The position numbers were made by a program, and so were the translations under genes. A stretch of 58,588 nt of DNA from Lentzea indica (GTDB lineage: Bacteria > Actinomycetota > Actinomycetes > Mycobacteriales > Pseudonocardiaceae): the NCBI RefSeq assembly GCF_012184385.1, contig NZ_VSRL01000034.1:1-58588 (forward strand), written 5' to 3'. Every line of letters begins with the position of its first letter. Position 1 is the stretch's first letter. The notes beneath the pieces were generated by a model that saw only the letters and a list, made by a program, of their open reading frames with translations, had not been told where the DNA came from and did not search any database. Positions 17,236-26,009 of the stretch are shown here, in pieces.

Positions 17236-19355
17236 AGGTCCTGCTCCACGGTGACCTCGTGGGCGCCGAAGCAGACCAGCTCGTAGTCCGTCACCCGGAC
17301 CAGGCTCGGCGAGTCGGTGGCCAGCTTGAACGGGCGGTGCTTGGCGTCGTCCCAGGCGAGTCCGGCCGGGTGGTAGGGCGGCGGGAACTGCGCGGAGAGC
17401 AACAGAGAGCTGATGTAGCCGATGTGATCAGCGGGCTTGATCGCCCGGTAGAGGTCCGACGAGTAGAGGTTCTGGCCGATCTCCCAGCCGTCACCGGAGT
17501 TCCCGCCACGGGTCGGGTGGAGGAACTTTGTGATACGTTCCCGGATCTCCGCCTCCACAGTGGACACGGTGGTGTGGCCGCCGGACACCGCGCCGGGGAA
17601 CACCTTGGCCTTCACCGAGACCTTGATCGGCAGGTAGCGCGGCCCGCTCACCCGCAGCGCCGCCGTGACGTCCCGGGCCGCGTCGAGCTCCGAGATCACC
17701 CGCTGCACCAGCGCGACCGACGGTTCGGGCCGGGCCACCGTCTTCTCGCCCTTGGGCACCACGATCACCTGAACGTTGCCAGGCGCGCGCAACAGCCCTG
17801 CGAACGTCCACGGGCCACGGGTCTTGTCGACGTACGGAGGCAGGCAGCGCACCTTCGCGATCTCCGACGAGGCCTCACGGGCGAGGAACTCGTAGTCCTC
17901 GGCGGTGATGGCCCGGTCCCTGGTGCGCAACAGCTTGGGCGCCCGCAGTTTGGCCGCCTCAACGGATTCCTCGTCCTGACCGCCGACTCCGCGCACCGGG
18001 TTGGTGACGCCGGCGATGTCGGCGATCCCCTCCGCCGGCATCATCACCGCGCCCGCGGCCACGTTTCCCGCAGCACCGGAGGCGACATAGCGGTACCGCG
18101 CGGTGACGTTGGCGCCACGCGGCGGCGCCGGACGTCCGGCGGGAGCGGCGAACGTGATCTCGGCGCTCGACGGGTCGAGGTGGAAGGTGTCGGCGGCGAT
18201 CGTGTCCGGATGCGCGAGCCGCCAGGGCGAGCCGTCGATCTCGACCTCGACGTGGTGCAGCGGTTCGGGGTCCGACCGGTCGAGGAACACCGGCCGGTTC
18301 CGCAACGGCAGCACCTGGGGGTTGCCGGTGGCGACACCGACGACCTCCAGCGCGTCCCGTCCGGCGGTCAACGCCGTGGAGGCCGGCACGGTGTTCAGCA
18401 ACAACCGCCGGACGTTCACGCTCTGCGCCGCCGTCGGGTGCTGCAGCACGAGCCCGATCCAGCGGCGAGCCGGATCGTTCGCGGCCGCCCCGGACGGCTT
18501 GCGGTTCCAGTTGAACGGGTTCTGCGCGGCCCAGGCCGGAGCGGCGGGCAGGCGCAGCCGCACCCGCCCGGCGTGGGACGGTCCGACCAGGGCCGGCGCG
18601 ATCTCGACCGCGAGCTTGGGCCAGTCCTTCGGTTCCTTCTTCGGGTCGGTGCCCGCGGGCCTGGTATCACTGGAAAAGGTCCAGGTCGCGGTGGCGAGAT
18701 CGGCGGGGATCGGCTCGTCGACGCCCTTCACCTGGTACTCGATCTCCACGTACACGTCGAGCGTGTCCACAGGCAGAGCGAAGTCCTTTGTGAACCCCAG
18801 CAGGAGCACGGCCCGGTCCTTGGGCGGCGCCAGGTCGATCCGCATGCCCACCGGATCGGGCGGGAGCATCGGCGCGGCGATGTCGGCCGGAACTCCCTCT
18901 GCCCCGGTGGCCGTCTTCTCGATCAGGAGCACCTTCTCGACCACGGCCGGCACGGCCCGGCAGTCGGCCTCGGTCTGGAAGACCACAGGCGGCTGTGACT
19001 CGGTTCCTTTCGTCTGCGCCAGCACGGCTTTCGGCACCAACGCCGACCTTCCCGCGATCGGCGTGAACGTCAGCAGCGTGCGCGCGGGCAACGCGGCGGC
19101 ACGCGTTATGCCCAGCAGGTTCAGGAACGCCACCTGGCTCTTGGCGGGCACCTGGTTGAGCCGGTAGATGAGCTGTTCGACCAGGTAGGCGAACAACTCC
19201 ACCAACGTCAACGCCGGATCGCTCGGCGACCGCGTCGTCAGCTGCGGCGCGTACTGCGCGATCAACGCCGTGGCGTCCGCGACCAGGTCGTCCCACCGCC
19301 GGTCGTCGAGATCGGGCGGGACGAGACGTCCGCGATCGGAGCCGGGCGCGGTCAC
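17232..19355 (-). CDS. eCIS baseplate J-like protein (Afp11-like)
   Basis: A 707-residue baseplate wedge protein. The N-terminus has LTLVELFAYLVEQLIYRLNQVPAKSQVAFL, typical of J-like proteins (Baseplate_J); the central half contains beta-domains; the C-terminal third has GGQDEESVEAAKLRAPKLLRTRDRAITAEDYEFLAR, the hallmark RxRAVTxxDYExLA segment. The GTG at 19355 overlaps the stop of the gp25-like gene (GTGA). Together with gp25 and tail protein I it forms the wedge ring that holds the sheath in the extended state. It is much longer than phage P2 J (about 300 residues), which is normal for the eCIS form. Confidence 0.9.
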   Translation of the reverse strand: MTAPGSDRGRLVPPDLDDRRWDDLVADATALIAQYAPQLTTRSPSDPALTLVELFAYLVEQLIYRLNQVPAKSQVAFLNLLGITRAAALPARTLLTFTPIAGRSALVPKAVLAQTKGTESQPPVVFQTEADCRAVPAVVEKVLLIEKTATGAEGVPADIAAPMLPPDPVGMRIDLAPPKDRAVLLLGFTKDFALPVDTLDVYVEIEYQVKGVDEPIPADLATATWTFSSDTRPAGTDPKKEPKDWPKLAVEIAPALVGPSHAGRVRLRLPAAPAWAAQNPFNWNRKPSGAAANDPARRWIGLVLQHPTAAQSVNVRRLLLNTVPASTALTAGRDALEVVGVATGNPQVLPLRNRPVFLDRSDPEPLHHVEVEIDGSPWRLAHPDTIAADTFHLDPSSAEITFAAPAGRPAPPRGANVTARYRYVASGAAGNVAAGAVMMPAEGIADIAGVTNPVRGVGGQDEESVEAAKLRAPKLLRTRDRAITAEDYEFLAREASSEIAKVRCLPPYVDKTRGPWTFAGLLRAPGNVQVIVVPKGEKTVARPEPSVALVQRVISELDAARDVTAALRVSGPRYLPIKVSVKAKVFPGAVSGGHTTVSTVEAEIRERITKFLHPTRGGNSGDGWEIGQNLYSSDLYRAIKPADHIGYISSLLLSAQFPPPYHPAGLAWDDAKHRPFKLATDSPSLVRVTDYELVCFGAHEVTVEQDL

Positions 19356-19750
19356 CGCGGTGCCCCCAGCTCGACGGCGACGGTCGTGGACCGTTGCTCG
19401 GCACTCTCCCGGGTCCGGTAGTGGACGGTGATGACAAGAGCGTTGCGGTCCAGGTCGTTGACGACGTCGACGGTCCCCAGCTCGATGCGCGGCTCCCACC
19501 GGGTCAGCGCCGACTCCACGTAGAGCCGGGCCAGGTTCGCCGTCGCCGCGTTGTTCGGGGCGAAGACGAGACTCGCCAGCTCACAGCCGAAGTCGGGCCG
19601 CATCGCCCGCTCGCCGGGGGCGGTGCCCAGGATGATCCTGATCGACTGGTCGAGGATGGCGGGGCCCGCGACCTCGGCCACTCCGCCGCGCTCGGTGATC
19701 GAGATCGGGAACGCCGTGCCGCGGCCGTGGGATTCGACGCGCAGCGTCAT
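19352..19750 (-). CDS. eCIS gp25-like baseplate wedge protein (Afp9-like)
   Basis: A 132-residue GPW/gp25 family member. The diagnostic stretch is ILDQSIRIILGTAPGERAMRPDFGCELASLVF; the E-R-x-M-R-P-x-F-G core is nearly invariant in this family. The C-terminal part has ARLYVESALTRWEPRIELGTVDV, also typical. It attaches the first sheath ring to the baseplate in contractile tails. The ATG at 19750 overlaps the stop of the upstream small gene (ATGA) and its stop overlaps the GTG of baseplate J, so the three are translationally coupled. Confidence 0.93.
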   Translation of the reverse strand: MTLRVESHGRGTAFPISITERGGVAEVAGPAILDQSIRIILGTAPGERAMRPDFGCELASLVFAPNNAATANLARLYVESALTRWEPRIELGTVDVVNDLDRNALVITVHYRTRESAEQRSTTVAVELGAPR

Positions 19751-20115
19751 GTCACCACCCCCGCCGTGAGGAACTTCTGGTTGGGGACGGCGACCAGGCC
19801 GGGCGCCGGCGGCACCGGAGGAGGCACCCCGTCGGTCGTGCCGTCGAAGCCCTGCAGGCCCAGGACGGGCTTTCCCTCCACGGTCAGCCGCGCCACGAGT
19901 CCACCGGTGACCGTCACGATCCGCGTGCACTTCTTGCTGGACGGCAGGTTGTCCACGGTCACACAGCTCGTCGGCGGGACCGTCGTCCCCGCCAGGCTGT
20001 CCACGCTCAGCACCCCGGCGCCGAGGACGGTGAGCCGTAACGAGCCGGTGACGGGGATCGGCGCCAGCGGATGGGTGCAGCTGACGACGCTGGCAGCGGT
20101 GAGGATGAAGTTCAC
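19747..20115 (-). CDS. Putative eCIS spike-tip (PAAR-like) protein
   Basis: A 122-residue beta-rich protein with three Cys (in VVSCTHPLAP, PTSCVTVDN and SKKCTRIV) and alternating short strands separated by Gly/Pro turns. It occupies the position between the spike hub and gp25, where Afp10/PAAR-type tips are normally found, and overlaps both neighbours by four bases. The sequence is not a clean PAAR match. The opening (SVVSCTHPLAPIPV) and the D-N-L-P segment resemble PAAR-like tips of eCIS. I infer that it sharpens or caps the spike. Confidence is based mostly on position. Confidence 0.6.
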   Translation of the reverse strand: MNFILTAASVVSCTHPLAPIPVTGSLRLTVLGAGVLSVDSLAGTTVPPTSCVTVDNLPSSKKCTRIVTVTGGLVARLTVEGKPVLGLQGFDGTTDGVPPPVPPAPGLVAVPNQKFLTAGVVT

Positions 20116-21611
20116 GACGTCCTCCCGCTCACGTCCATGGTGCCGAGCACGCCGACGCGCACGTTGACGGCCTTGATCTCGATGTCCCCGGTGGGCGTGA
20201 AGGTCAGCGAGCTGCCGGTCTTGTGGGTGATCGAGATTTCCCCGGGAGCCGTGCCGGGAGGTGGCGGCTCCTGCACGCTGCGCAGGCTGCCCAGCACGAT
20301 CGGGTTCGCGAACTGCCCGTGCTCGAACGCGACGACGACCTTGTCCCCCGGATCAGGCAGGAAGACCGTGCCGCTGAGCTTGCCGGCCAGCGGTGTCACG
20401 CAGGGCGCCATCACGATGTCGGCGGCGTCGGAGAACCACGGGAACCGGATGCCGAGCTTGTGCGTGACGGGATCGACCATCAGCACCTCCGCGATGACCA
20501 CGCCGTTGACGGGTTCCTCCTGATCCGGTGGCGCCGAACCGCCGATCGCCTTGCGCACCAACTGAAGAACGCTGGCTCCTGCCCGCTGGGTGACGTCGAA
20601 CTCCGTGCGGTAGCCCCGTTTGTCGAGCGTGTGGGTCACCTTGCTGAGCCGGTACAACCCGCTGAACCGCTTGCCGACCCCGCGCACGGACACGAAGGTG
20701 TTGGCCCGCAACTGAGGCAGCCCCACACACGAACCGTGCGCCTCGTACATGCCGTCGAGCAGTTGCTGGAGCAGGGACTTGGCCAGTGCGAAGGCGTCGA
20801 TCGGCGATTTGACCGGCCTGCCGCGCACCACCCGGCGCCCGAGCGAGGTGAGCGCCTGAAGTGCGCTGCTGCCCAGCCGTTCCACGAGCGAGTCGAGATC
20901 CAGCGCGGCCGTGCTCATGATGCCGACGATGCTCTGCGCCAGGTCCTCGTTGTAGCCGCGGACCACCTGGACGCCGGCCAGTCTCGCGTTGCCGACGCGC
21001 GGGGTGAAGCTGCTGAGGTTGCGGCCCCACTCGAGCTCCACCGCCTCCAGCTGCGGGCGCGGGTAGCGGAAGTAGAGCTTGTCCCACCACACGTAGACGT
21101 CGAAGAAGTTGTCGGCGGCGCGGCGCTTCAGCAACGCCATGTCGGTGCCCGTCTGCGGCAGCGCGGTGTGGGTGAACGGCGACGGGTCCACGATCGGGAT
21201 GAGTCCCGCCTCGATCGCGATCTGGGCGGCCACCGCGCTGTCGTTGACGAACCGGAACGCGGGCCGATCGGGCACGTCGTGCCGCAGCCGCAGCGACCGG
21301 TCGTAGCCGACGATGGTGATCGTCGGCGGCCCGGACTGGGGGAAGTCCGGTTCGATGGAGGCGATCTCGCCCAGCATCATCGGTTCCGTGCCAGAGCCGT
21401 ACCCCAGGTGGATCTCGACGGTCTTGCCCAGCTCGAACAGCGGCGAGTCGGTGAACCGGTTGCCGGCGTTGTCGAGCACGATCGTGAACATGTCGGCCAG
21501 CTCGACGTTGTTGTCGTAGCGCACGCTGATCAGGTGCCGCGCCACGTCGGCGGCCAGGGTGACACCGCTGATGCGGATGTCGGCGCGCGGGGCGTAGGTG
21601 TCCATCTTCAT
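20112..21611 (-). CDS. eCIS spike hub protein (VgrG / gpD-like, Afp8-like)
   Basis: A 499-residue hub-spike protein. The N-terminal about 330 residues follow the phage late control D / gp27-like pattern (FTIVLDNAGNRFTDS, GKTVEIHLGYGSG, EPMMLGEIASIEPDFPQSGP, LKRRAADNFFDVYVWWDKLY). The C-terminal part has the gp5-like OB-fold signature GIRFPWFSDAADIVMAPCVTPLAGKL and VFLPDPGDKVVVAFEHGQFANPIVLGSL, then a short beta-helix (SITHKTGSSLTFTPTGDIEIKAVN). It should form the trimeric puncturing spike at the particle end. There is no extra C-terminal effector domain. The ATG at 21611 overlaps the LysM gene stop. Confidence 0.93.
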   Translation of the reverse strand: MKMDTYAPRADIRISGVTLAADVARHLISVRYDNNVELADMFTIVLDNAGNRFTDSPLFELGKTVEIHLGYGSGTEPMMLGEIASIEPDFPQSGPPTITIVGYDRSLRLRHDVPDRPAFRFVNDSAVAAQIAIEAGLIPIVDPSPFTHTALPQTGTDMALLKRRAADNFFDVYVWWDKLYFRYPRPQLEAVELEWGRNLSSFTPRVGNARLAGVQVVRGYNEDLAQSIVGIMSTAALDLDSLVERLGSSALQALTSLGRRVVRGRPVKSPIDAFALAKSLLQQLLDGMYEAHGSCVGLPQLRANTFVSVRGVGKRFSGLYRLSKVTHTLDKRGYRTEFDVTQRAGASVLQLVRKAIGGSAPPDQEEPVNGVVIAEVLMVDPVTHKLGIRFPWFSDAADIVMAPCVTPLAGKLSGTVFLPDPGDKVVVAFEHGQFANPIVLGSLRSVQEPPPPGTAPGEISITHKTGSSLTFTPTGDIEIKAVNVRVGVLGTMDVSGRTS

Positions 21612-22255
21612 GCCTGCCGCCCCGGGAGGACGATCCGCTGTCCTGGCCGCAACGACAGCGGGTCGGTGATGTCGTTGGCGTCGGTGATCTCCCGCCACCT
21701 GCGCGGGTCGCCGAGGTGACGGGCGGCCAGCTTGGACACGGTGTCCCCTTCGGCGATCACGTACACCCGCGCGTCCAGGATGTTGCTCACCGTTGGCGCA
21801 CCGACGAAGAAGCCCTGCCGGACGTTCAGGTCGACGCGCACGAACTCGGTGAAGCGCACCGAGATCCGGGCCCGCACCGGGGTGCCGTCCGGCAGGAACA
21901 TGGTGAATCGCTGATCGGCTTCGGAGAGCACGCAGGTGAGTCCGAAGCTGCCCATGACGAACGCCAGCACCGGTGGCGCGTGGGTCCGCGGCAACGGCGC
22001 GAGCAGTGCGATGATCCGCTGGGTGTGGGCCCGGACGTCGGTCGCCGCCTCGTAGGTGTCGAGAAACAGGTCCATGCTGAGCACCCGCGCCTGACCCCGG
22101 ACGTACTGCACGGGCGACGCGCCCAGGCCGGGGATCGGGATCTCGGCGAACTCGTTGCGCTGCTCGACCCGGTACTCCTCCGGGTTGTACATCACCGCCA
22201 GCCGCTCGCCGGAGTCGGTGTTGACGATGGTGGCCTTGGCCAGCTGCGCCGCCAT
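21608..22255 (-). CDS. eCIS LysM-domain tail adaptor (Afp7-like)
   Basis: A 215-residue protein. The first 150 residues match the contractile-tail adaptor pattern (AVMYNPEEYRVEQRNEFAEI, SPVQYVRGQARVLSMDLFLDTYE, PPVLAFVMGSFGLTCVLSE, RARISVRFTEF). The last 50 residues are a LysM domain (YVIAEGDTVSKLAARHLGDP, WREITDANDI, LRPGQRIVLP). In Afp/PVC and phage tails the homologous protein links the tube to the spike hub, where LysM acts as a protein contact and not as a wall binder. It overlaps the spike hub gene by four bases. Confidence 0.9.
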   Translation of the reverse strand: MAAQLAKATIVNTDSGERLAVMYNPEEYRVEQRNEFAEIPIPGLGASPVQYVRGQARVLSMDLFLDTYEAATDVRAHTQRIIALLAPLPRTHAPPVLAFVMGSFGLTCVLSEADQRFTMFLPDGTPVRARISVRFTEFVRVDLNVRQGFFVGAPTVSNILDARVYVIAEGDTVSKLAARHLGDPRRWREITDANDITDPLSLRPGQRIVLPGRQA

Positions 22256-22257
22256 CC

Positions 22258-23079
22258 TCAGCCACCTCGCTCGACGTCGGACTTGATGCGGCGCAGCAGA
22301 TCCCGGTAGATCGTGTCGGACAGTTCCGCCACGTCGGGGAAGGCTGCCGGGGCGGCCGTCGGTTCGATCGTCCTGTCGGTCGCGGCCGTCATCGGCGTCG
22401 CGGCGGTGGCCAGGGCTTGAGGTGGGCTGCCGGTGTGGCTCACGGATTGCGGTACTCGTCCTGGAACCGTTCCCCGGTCAGGAAAATCGGGTGCGACGCG
22501 GGGCCTGCCGCCGTCGAGCGCGGCCCACTCGTGGGCGTGCGCCCGCTGTTCCTCTGCCGCCTTGCCTCCTGCCGTGGCACGGTCCCACGACGCCGCCGTG
22601 GAGTTCTGCCTGACGTGCCAAGCCTCGTGGGCGAGCAGTGCGAACCCCTCCGGCTCCGACGGCGCGAGCCGGCCGTCGTGGAAGAAGACTTCGTCGCCCA
22701 TCGTCACCGCGTCGGCACCGTGTGCGCGAGCGACCGCGTCCGCGGCGGCATCGGCACGCACCCGCAGCGGGGGCATGTCCGGGCCGACGACCGCGCGCAA
22801 CCGTTCGGTGACATCGCCGGGCAACTCGTGCGAAGAGTCGGGATCACCTTGGCGCACAGGCCATACCGGTTCAACGGTGGGCGTCAACGGCTCGACCGCA
22901 TCGGGGACCTCGACCTCCACCCGTTCGCGTCCGATCCGGGCGGACTTCGCGAGTTCCGCCGCACGCCCGGACACGGTCTGGGCAGCCGCGGTCCACCCCG
23001 GCGACGCGGTGCGCCGCCGGGTCAGCAGCCGGACCTGCTCGGCCAGCTGCTCGCCGAGAGTCCGATGTGGATCTGGCAC
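22258..23079 (-). CDS. Small DUF4157 protein within the eCIS structural operon
   Basis: A 273-residue protein with a DUF4157-like centre: RLRAVVGPDMPPLRVRADAAADAVARAHGADAVTMGDEVFFHDGR and then HEAWHVRQN, an intact HExxH. It differs from the 936-residue protein by lacking a C-terminal toxin; its flanks are Pro/Ala/Thr-rich and low in predicted structure. The end (ELSDTIYRDLLRRIKSDVERGG) is a short amphipathic helix. Its place between DUF6760 and the LysM adaptor indicates a structural or loading role instead of an export cargo. HExxH implies possible metal binding, but protease activity has not been shown for most family members. Confidence 0.75.
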   Translation of the reverse strand: MPDPHRTLGEQLAEQVRLLTRRRTASPGWTAAAQTVSGRAAELAKSARIGRERVEVEVPDAVEPLTPTVEPVWPVRQGDPDSSHELPGDVTERLRAVVGPDMPPLRVRADAAADAVARAHGADAVTMGDEVFFHDGRLAPSEPEGFALLAHEAWHVRQNSTAASWDRATAGGKAAEEQRAHAHEWAALDGGRPRVAPDFPDRGTVPGRVPQSVSHTGSPPQALATAATPMTAATDRTIEPTAAPAAFPDVAELSDTIYRDLLRRIKSDVERGG

Positions 23080-23091
23080 GGCCGGTCCCTC

Positions 23092-23232
23092 CTACGAGTC
23101 GCGCTGAGGTGCCACCGCGAGTGCCGCGGCCAGCCAGCGCCGCCGTTCGGCGTGGTCGAGCTCCATCAGTTCGGTGTGGGTCCAGTGGACGAGTTGTCCG
23201 AGCTGGGCGACCTCGTGGTAGACCCGGTCCAC
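23092..23232 (-). CDS. DUF6760-type small eCIS protein (possibly made by -1 frameshift)
   Basis: About 46 residues if started at the GTG at 23232. The sequence DRVYHEVAQLGQLVHWTHTE with LMELDHAERRRWLAALA-like ending matches the small DUF6760 proteins that accompany tail genes in contractile systems (E-V-A, H-W, E-R-R-R-W pattern). The frame has no ATG and overlaps the 3' end of the upstream gene. The nearest upstream stop in this frame is a TGA about 90 bases before the GTG. A slippery-type GGGGGAA at 23253-23247 (minus strand) would fuse it to the preceding protein in the -1 frame, giving about 171 residues. See the finding. Confidence 0.65.
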   Translation of the reverse strand: MDRVYHEVAQLGQLVHWTHTELMELDHAERRRWLAAALAVAPQRDS

Positions 23233-23606
23233 GGGGTAGCCGTCGATTCCCCCGGCGGTGGTGCCTCCGCGGCGAACTGGCCGTTGCAGTGCGGGCAGGT
23301 GACACCGAACTCACGGGCGGACAGGCCGTTGACGCGGTTGTACAGCTCCTGCAGGTAGGTCAGGTCCTGGGAGAACAAACCCTCGATGGTCGCCGGATTG
23401 ACCTCGGTGACCGTGCCGATCCGCAGGACCACCCGCGACAGCAGGATGACGATGAGATAGGTCGGCAGGGCGCGCACCCGCGGGTCCTTCATCGGCAGGA
23501 TCTCGTCGGCCGCGGTCGCCAGCCGCATCACACCGTGCCGGTGCAGAGTGCCCGCGGAGTCGAGATACCCCAACGGCAACTCGAACTCGTGCTCGGTCGT
23601 GAACAT
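23166..23606 (-). CDS. Tail-assembly-chaperone-like protein with CPHC motif
   Basis: A 146-residue protein starting at the ATG at 23606, four bases after the tube gene. It begins MFTTEHEFELPLGYLDSAGT and contains MRLATAADEILPMKDPRVRALPTYLIVILLSRVV, the pattern of contractile-tail proteins encoded after the tube gene in phages and eCIS (T4-like/Mu-like tail assembly chaperones). A C-P-H-C pair near residue 109 could bind zinc with other ligands. The last about 25 residues (after PPPGE) are Ser/Thr/Pro-rich and lie in the region where an overlapping frame encodes DUF6760, so the natural product may instead shift frame before them. Confidence 0.65.
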   Translation of the reverse strand: MFTTEHEFELPLGYLDSAGTLHRHGVMRLATAADEILPMKDPRVRALPTYLIVILLSRVVLRIGTVTEVNPATIEGLFSQDLTYLQELYNRVNGLSAREFGVTCPHCNGQFAAEAPPPGESTATPWTGSTTRSPSSDNSSTGPTPN

Positions 23607-23610
23607 CGGA

Positions 23611-24051
23611 CTACGCCCGCGTGATGCCCTCGTGCGCCAGCACAAGGGTCTCGACGGCGATCTCGTTCCCGGTGGCCTGGAACGAGCCGCCTTCCCATTT
23701 CGTCGGCCAGGCGGCGATGAAGTTCCACCGCACCACTTCCCGGCGGTTCGCCAGGTCGTAGACGACGATCGAGCCGTTCTTGCGCGCGATCGTCCCGTTG
23801 ATCACCTGCTGGCGCCAGTTCCACAGCTCGGTGGAGTCGGTGAGCCCCCACTTCAGGGTCAGGTTGCCGTAGCTCGTCTTGCCGGGCAGTTTGCGGACGG
23901 TGACGTTGTCGCCGCCCTCCCGGGTCTCGATCACCTCGGTGGTGGCCTCCATCCCGGTGCACTCCCGGAAGCTGGCCTGCGAGATGCCGTCGAGCTCGAC
24001 GAGGAAATTGAAGCTGACGTACGGGTCGACGCGCGCGCCGGTCTGCGCCAT
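23611..24051 (-). CDS. eCIS inner tube protein
   Basis: A 146-residue tube protein of the phage T4-like tail tube family. Matches include VSFNFLVELDGISQASFRECTGMEATTEVIE, LPGKTSYGNLTLKWGLT and ELWNWRQQVINGTI, all typical of eCIS/Afp1 tubes. It forms hexameric rings stacked inside the sheath. Only one tube gene is present, whereas Afp has two (Afp1 and Afp5), so all rings would be of one type unless a second gene lies elsewhere. It lies three bases downstream of the sheath gene. Confidence 0.93.
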   Translation of the reverse strand: MAQTGARVDPYVSFNFLVELDGISQASFRECTGMEATTEVIETREGGDNVTVRKLPGKTSYGNLTLKWGLTDSTELWNWRQQVINGTIARKNGSIVVYDLANRREVVRWNFIAAWPTKWEGGSFQATGNEIAVETLVLAHEGITRA

Positions 24052-24054
24052 GGC

Positions 24055-25932
24055 TCATCCTTCCTGTACCTGGCCGCCTCCGGCCGACATGCCGATGCGG
24101 ACGACCACGAACTCGGCCGGGCGCACCGGGGCGGCGCCGATCTCCAGCACCACCTGCCCGAGTTCGCGCAGCCCCGGCGGGTTGTTCTCGTCATCGATCT
24201 TCACGTAGAACGCCTCGCCCGCCGTCGCCCCGAACAGCGCACCACTGGCCCACACCCTGGTGAGGAACTCCGTGACGGTCCGTTCGAGCTTCTTGCGCAG
24301 GGACAGGTCGTTCGGCTGGAACACCGCCCAGCGCAGGCCTTCCTGAAGGGATTCCTCGATGAACATGAAGAGCCGGCGCACGTTGACGTAGCGCCAGACG
24401 ACGTCGTCGGACGTGGTGCGCGCACCCCACACCAACGGCCGCCCGCCGCCGAAAACCCGCAACACGTTGACACCGTTGGCGTTCAGATCCCCCTGATCGA
24501 CGTCGTCGAGCGCGTTCGCGACGCCGACCGCCCCGGTGATCGGCTCGTTGGCAGGTGCCTTGTGGACTCCGTGCTCGGCGTCGCTGCGGGCGTAGACGCC
24601 GGCCAGGTGTCCGGACGGCGGGACCTGCAGCGTGCCCGACCCGCTCGGGTTGGGCACGGTGATCCACGGGTAGTAGAGGGCGGCGTAGCGGGAGCGCACG
24701 GTGAGCCGGTGTTCGAGGATCCCGGTGGCCGACTGGTCGGCCTTCGTCGCGTCCACGAGCGCGAAACGGTCCTTCATGCGCTCGCAGTGGGCGATGACGT
24801 CGGCCTGGATGCCCGCGTCCGGCCCCACCGCGTCGGGCACGCAGACGAGGCTGATGTCGTCGATCGTCGCCAGGACGTCCAGTGCCGCCACGTACTTCGC
24901 CCGGTCCACTGTGGACGGGTCGTCGGCGGTTCCCCCGGCCAAGGGTTTGTTGGAGATGGCGACCGGCCGGTTCTTGGGCGGCGGTGTCGTGTTGGGCACT
25001 GCCGCGACCGTCACGGCGGTGGAGTCGACCACCCGGCCGAAGTAGCGGCTGTGGCGCGGGTCCAGCGCCAGCTTGTCGTACGACTGAGTGCCGTCCGGGT
25101 GGTTGATCGTCAGGAGGAACTCGACCGACGCGATCGTGGCCTGGGGCTGTCCTGCGGCGAACGAGTAGGGGTTGGCCAGGCCGGGCGTCACCGTCACCAG
25201 GCCGCCGGCCACCGCGTCCACGACGACGGTCTCCTTGGTGGCGCCCTTGGTGATCTGCAGGACGGTGCCGCGCTCGACGCCCGTCGAGGGGGTGAGCCGG
25301 AACGTCGTCTGCCCCTGCACCAGATCGGCGGTACGCACCGAACCGGTCGCGGGAGTGCCCGCCGGCAACGCGGCGTTCAGAAAGAGCCTGCCGTCCCTGA
25401 CCCTGGTCACGACCGCCCGTTTGCCTTCGTAGTCAACGGTTTCGCCTGCCGCGAAGGCACGCGCGTCGTCGGCCGTGGTCAGGGTGATGATCGTCCCCGC
25501 GCCGGACGCCGGTTTGGCCCCGACCGCCAGGAACTTCGCGCCGGTCACGATCTCGGCCGCGGCGGTGGTGACGGTGATCAGCTGCCCTGCTGGACCTTCC
25601 TGCCTGGCAGTCACCTTCAAGACCGGCTTGCCGGCTTCGTCGACCAGTTCGAGCGACGAGTTCGTCGCCGTGCCGACGCGAACGACGTAGGCAGCGGTTC
25701 CGCCGTTCTCGAAGAAGCCGCGCACGGCGTGGGCCAGATACCGAGTGTTGAGGTAGTCACCGAACATCTCGGTGAAACGGGTCCAGTTGGTGACCTTCTG
25801 CGGGCTGCCGATGGGACCCTTCGCCGCGGAACCGATGAACGCCGCCGTGCTCGTGCCCACGCCGGGAATCGGTCCGACAGCGGGCCGTTCCTCGATGTAC
25901 ACGCCGGGGGCCCGGCCCTGGTAGTCGACCAT
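24055..25932 (-). CDS. eCIS contractile sheath protein
   Basis: A 625-residue sheath protein. The N-terminus PGVYIEERPAVGPIPGVGTSTAAFIGSA is the classic sheath start. The C-terminal domain (EPITGAVGVANALDDVDQGDLNANGVNVLR, GGGRPLVWGARTT, WRYVNVRRLFMFIEESLQEGLRWAVFQPND, PAEFVVVRIGM) is the conserved sheath fold that carries the handshake strands. The middle (about residues 120-330) is a variable beta-rich insertion exposed on the particle surface in relatives. It is the first structural gene; a 77-base gap separates it from the BTAD regulator, which reads in the same direction. One sheath gene only, compared with three in Afp. Confidence 0.95.
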   Translation of the reverse strand: MVDYQGRAPGVYIEERPAVGPIPGVGTSTAAFIGSAAKGPIGSPQKVTNWTRFTEMFGDYLNTRYLAHAVRGFFENGGTAAYVVRVGTATNSSLELVDEAGKPVLKVTARQEGPAGQLITVTTAAAEIVTGAKFLAVGAKPASGAGTIITLTTADDARAFAAGETVDYEGKRAVVTRVRDGRLFLNAALPAGTPATGSVRTADLVQGQTTFRLTPSTGVERGTVLQITKGATKETVVVDAVAGGLVTVTPGLANPYSFAAGQPQATIASVEFLLTINHPDGTQSYDKLALDPRHSRYFGRVVDSTAVTVAAVPNTTPPPKNRPVAISNKPLAGGTADDPSTVDRAKYVAALDVLATIDDISLVCVPDAVGPDAGIQADVIAHCERMKDRFALVDATKADQSATGILEHRLTVRSRYAALYYPWITVPNPSGSGTLQVPPSGHLAGVYARSDAEHGVHKAPANEPITGAVGVANALDDVDQGDLNANGVNVLRVFGGGRPLVWGARTTSDDVVWRYVNVRRLFMFIEESLQEGLRWAVFQPNDLSLRKKLERTVTEFLTRVWASGALFGATAGEAFYVKIDDENNPPGLRELGQVVLEIGAAPVRPAEFVVVRIGMSAGGGQVQEG

Positions 25933-26009
25933 CGAACGCCTCCGCTCCGTCCGCCGTTGCGCGTGGCCGACGGTGACAGAGGCGGTGTCACCCGGCTGTC
26001 ACCGGCGCA

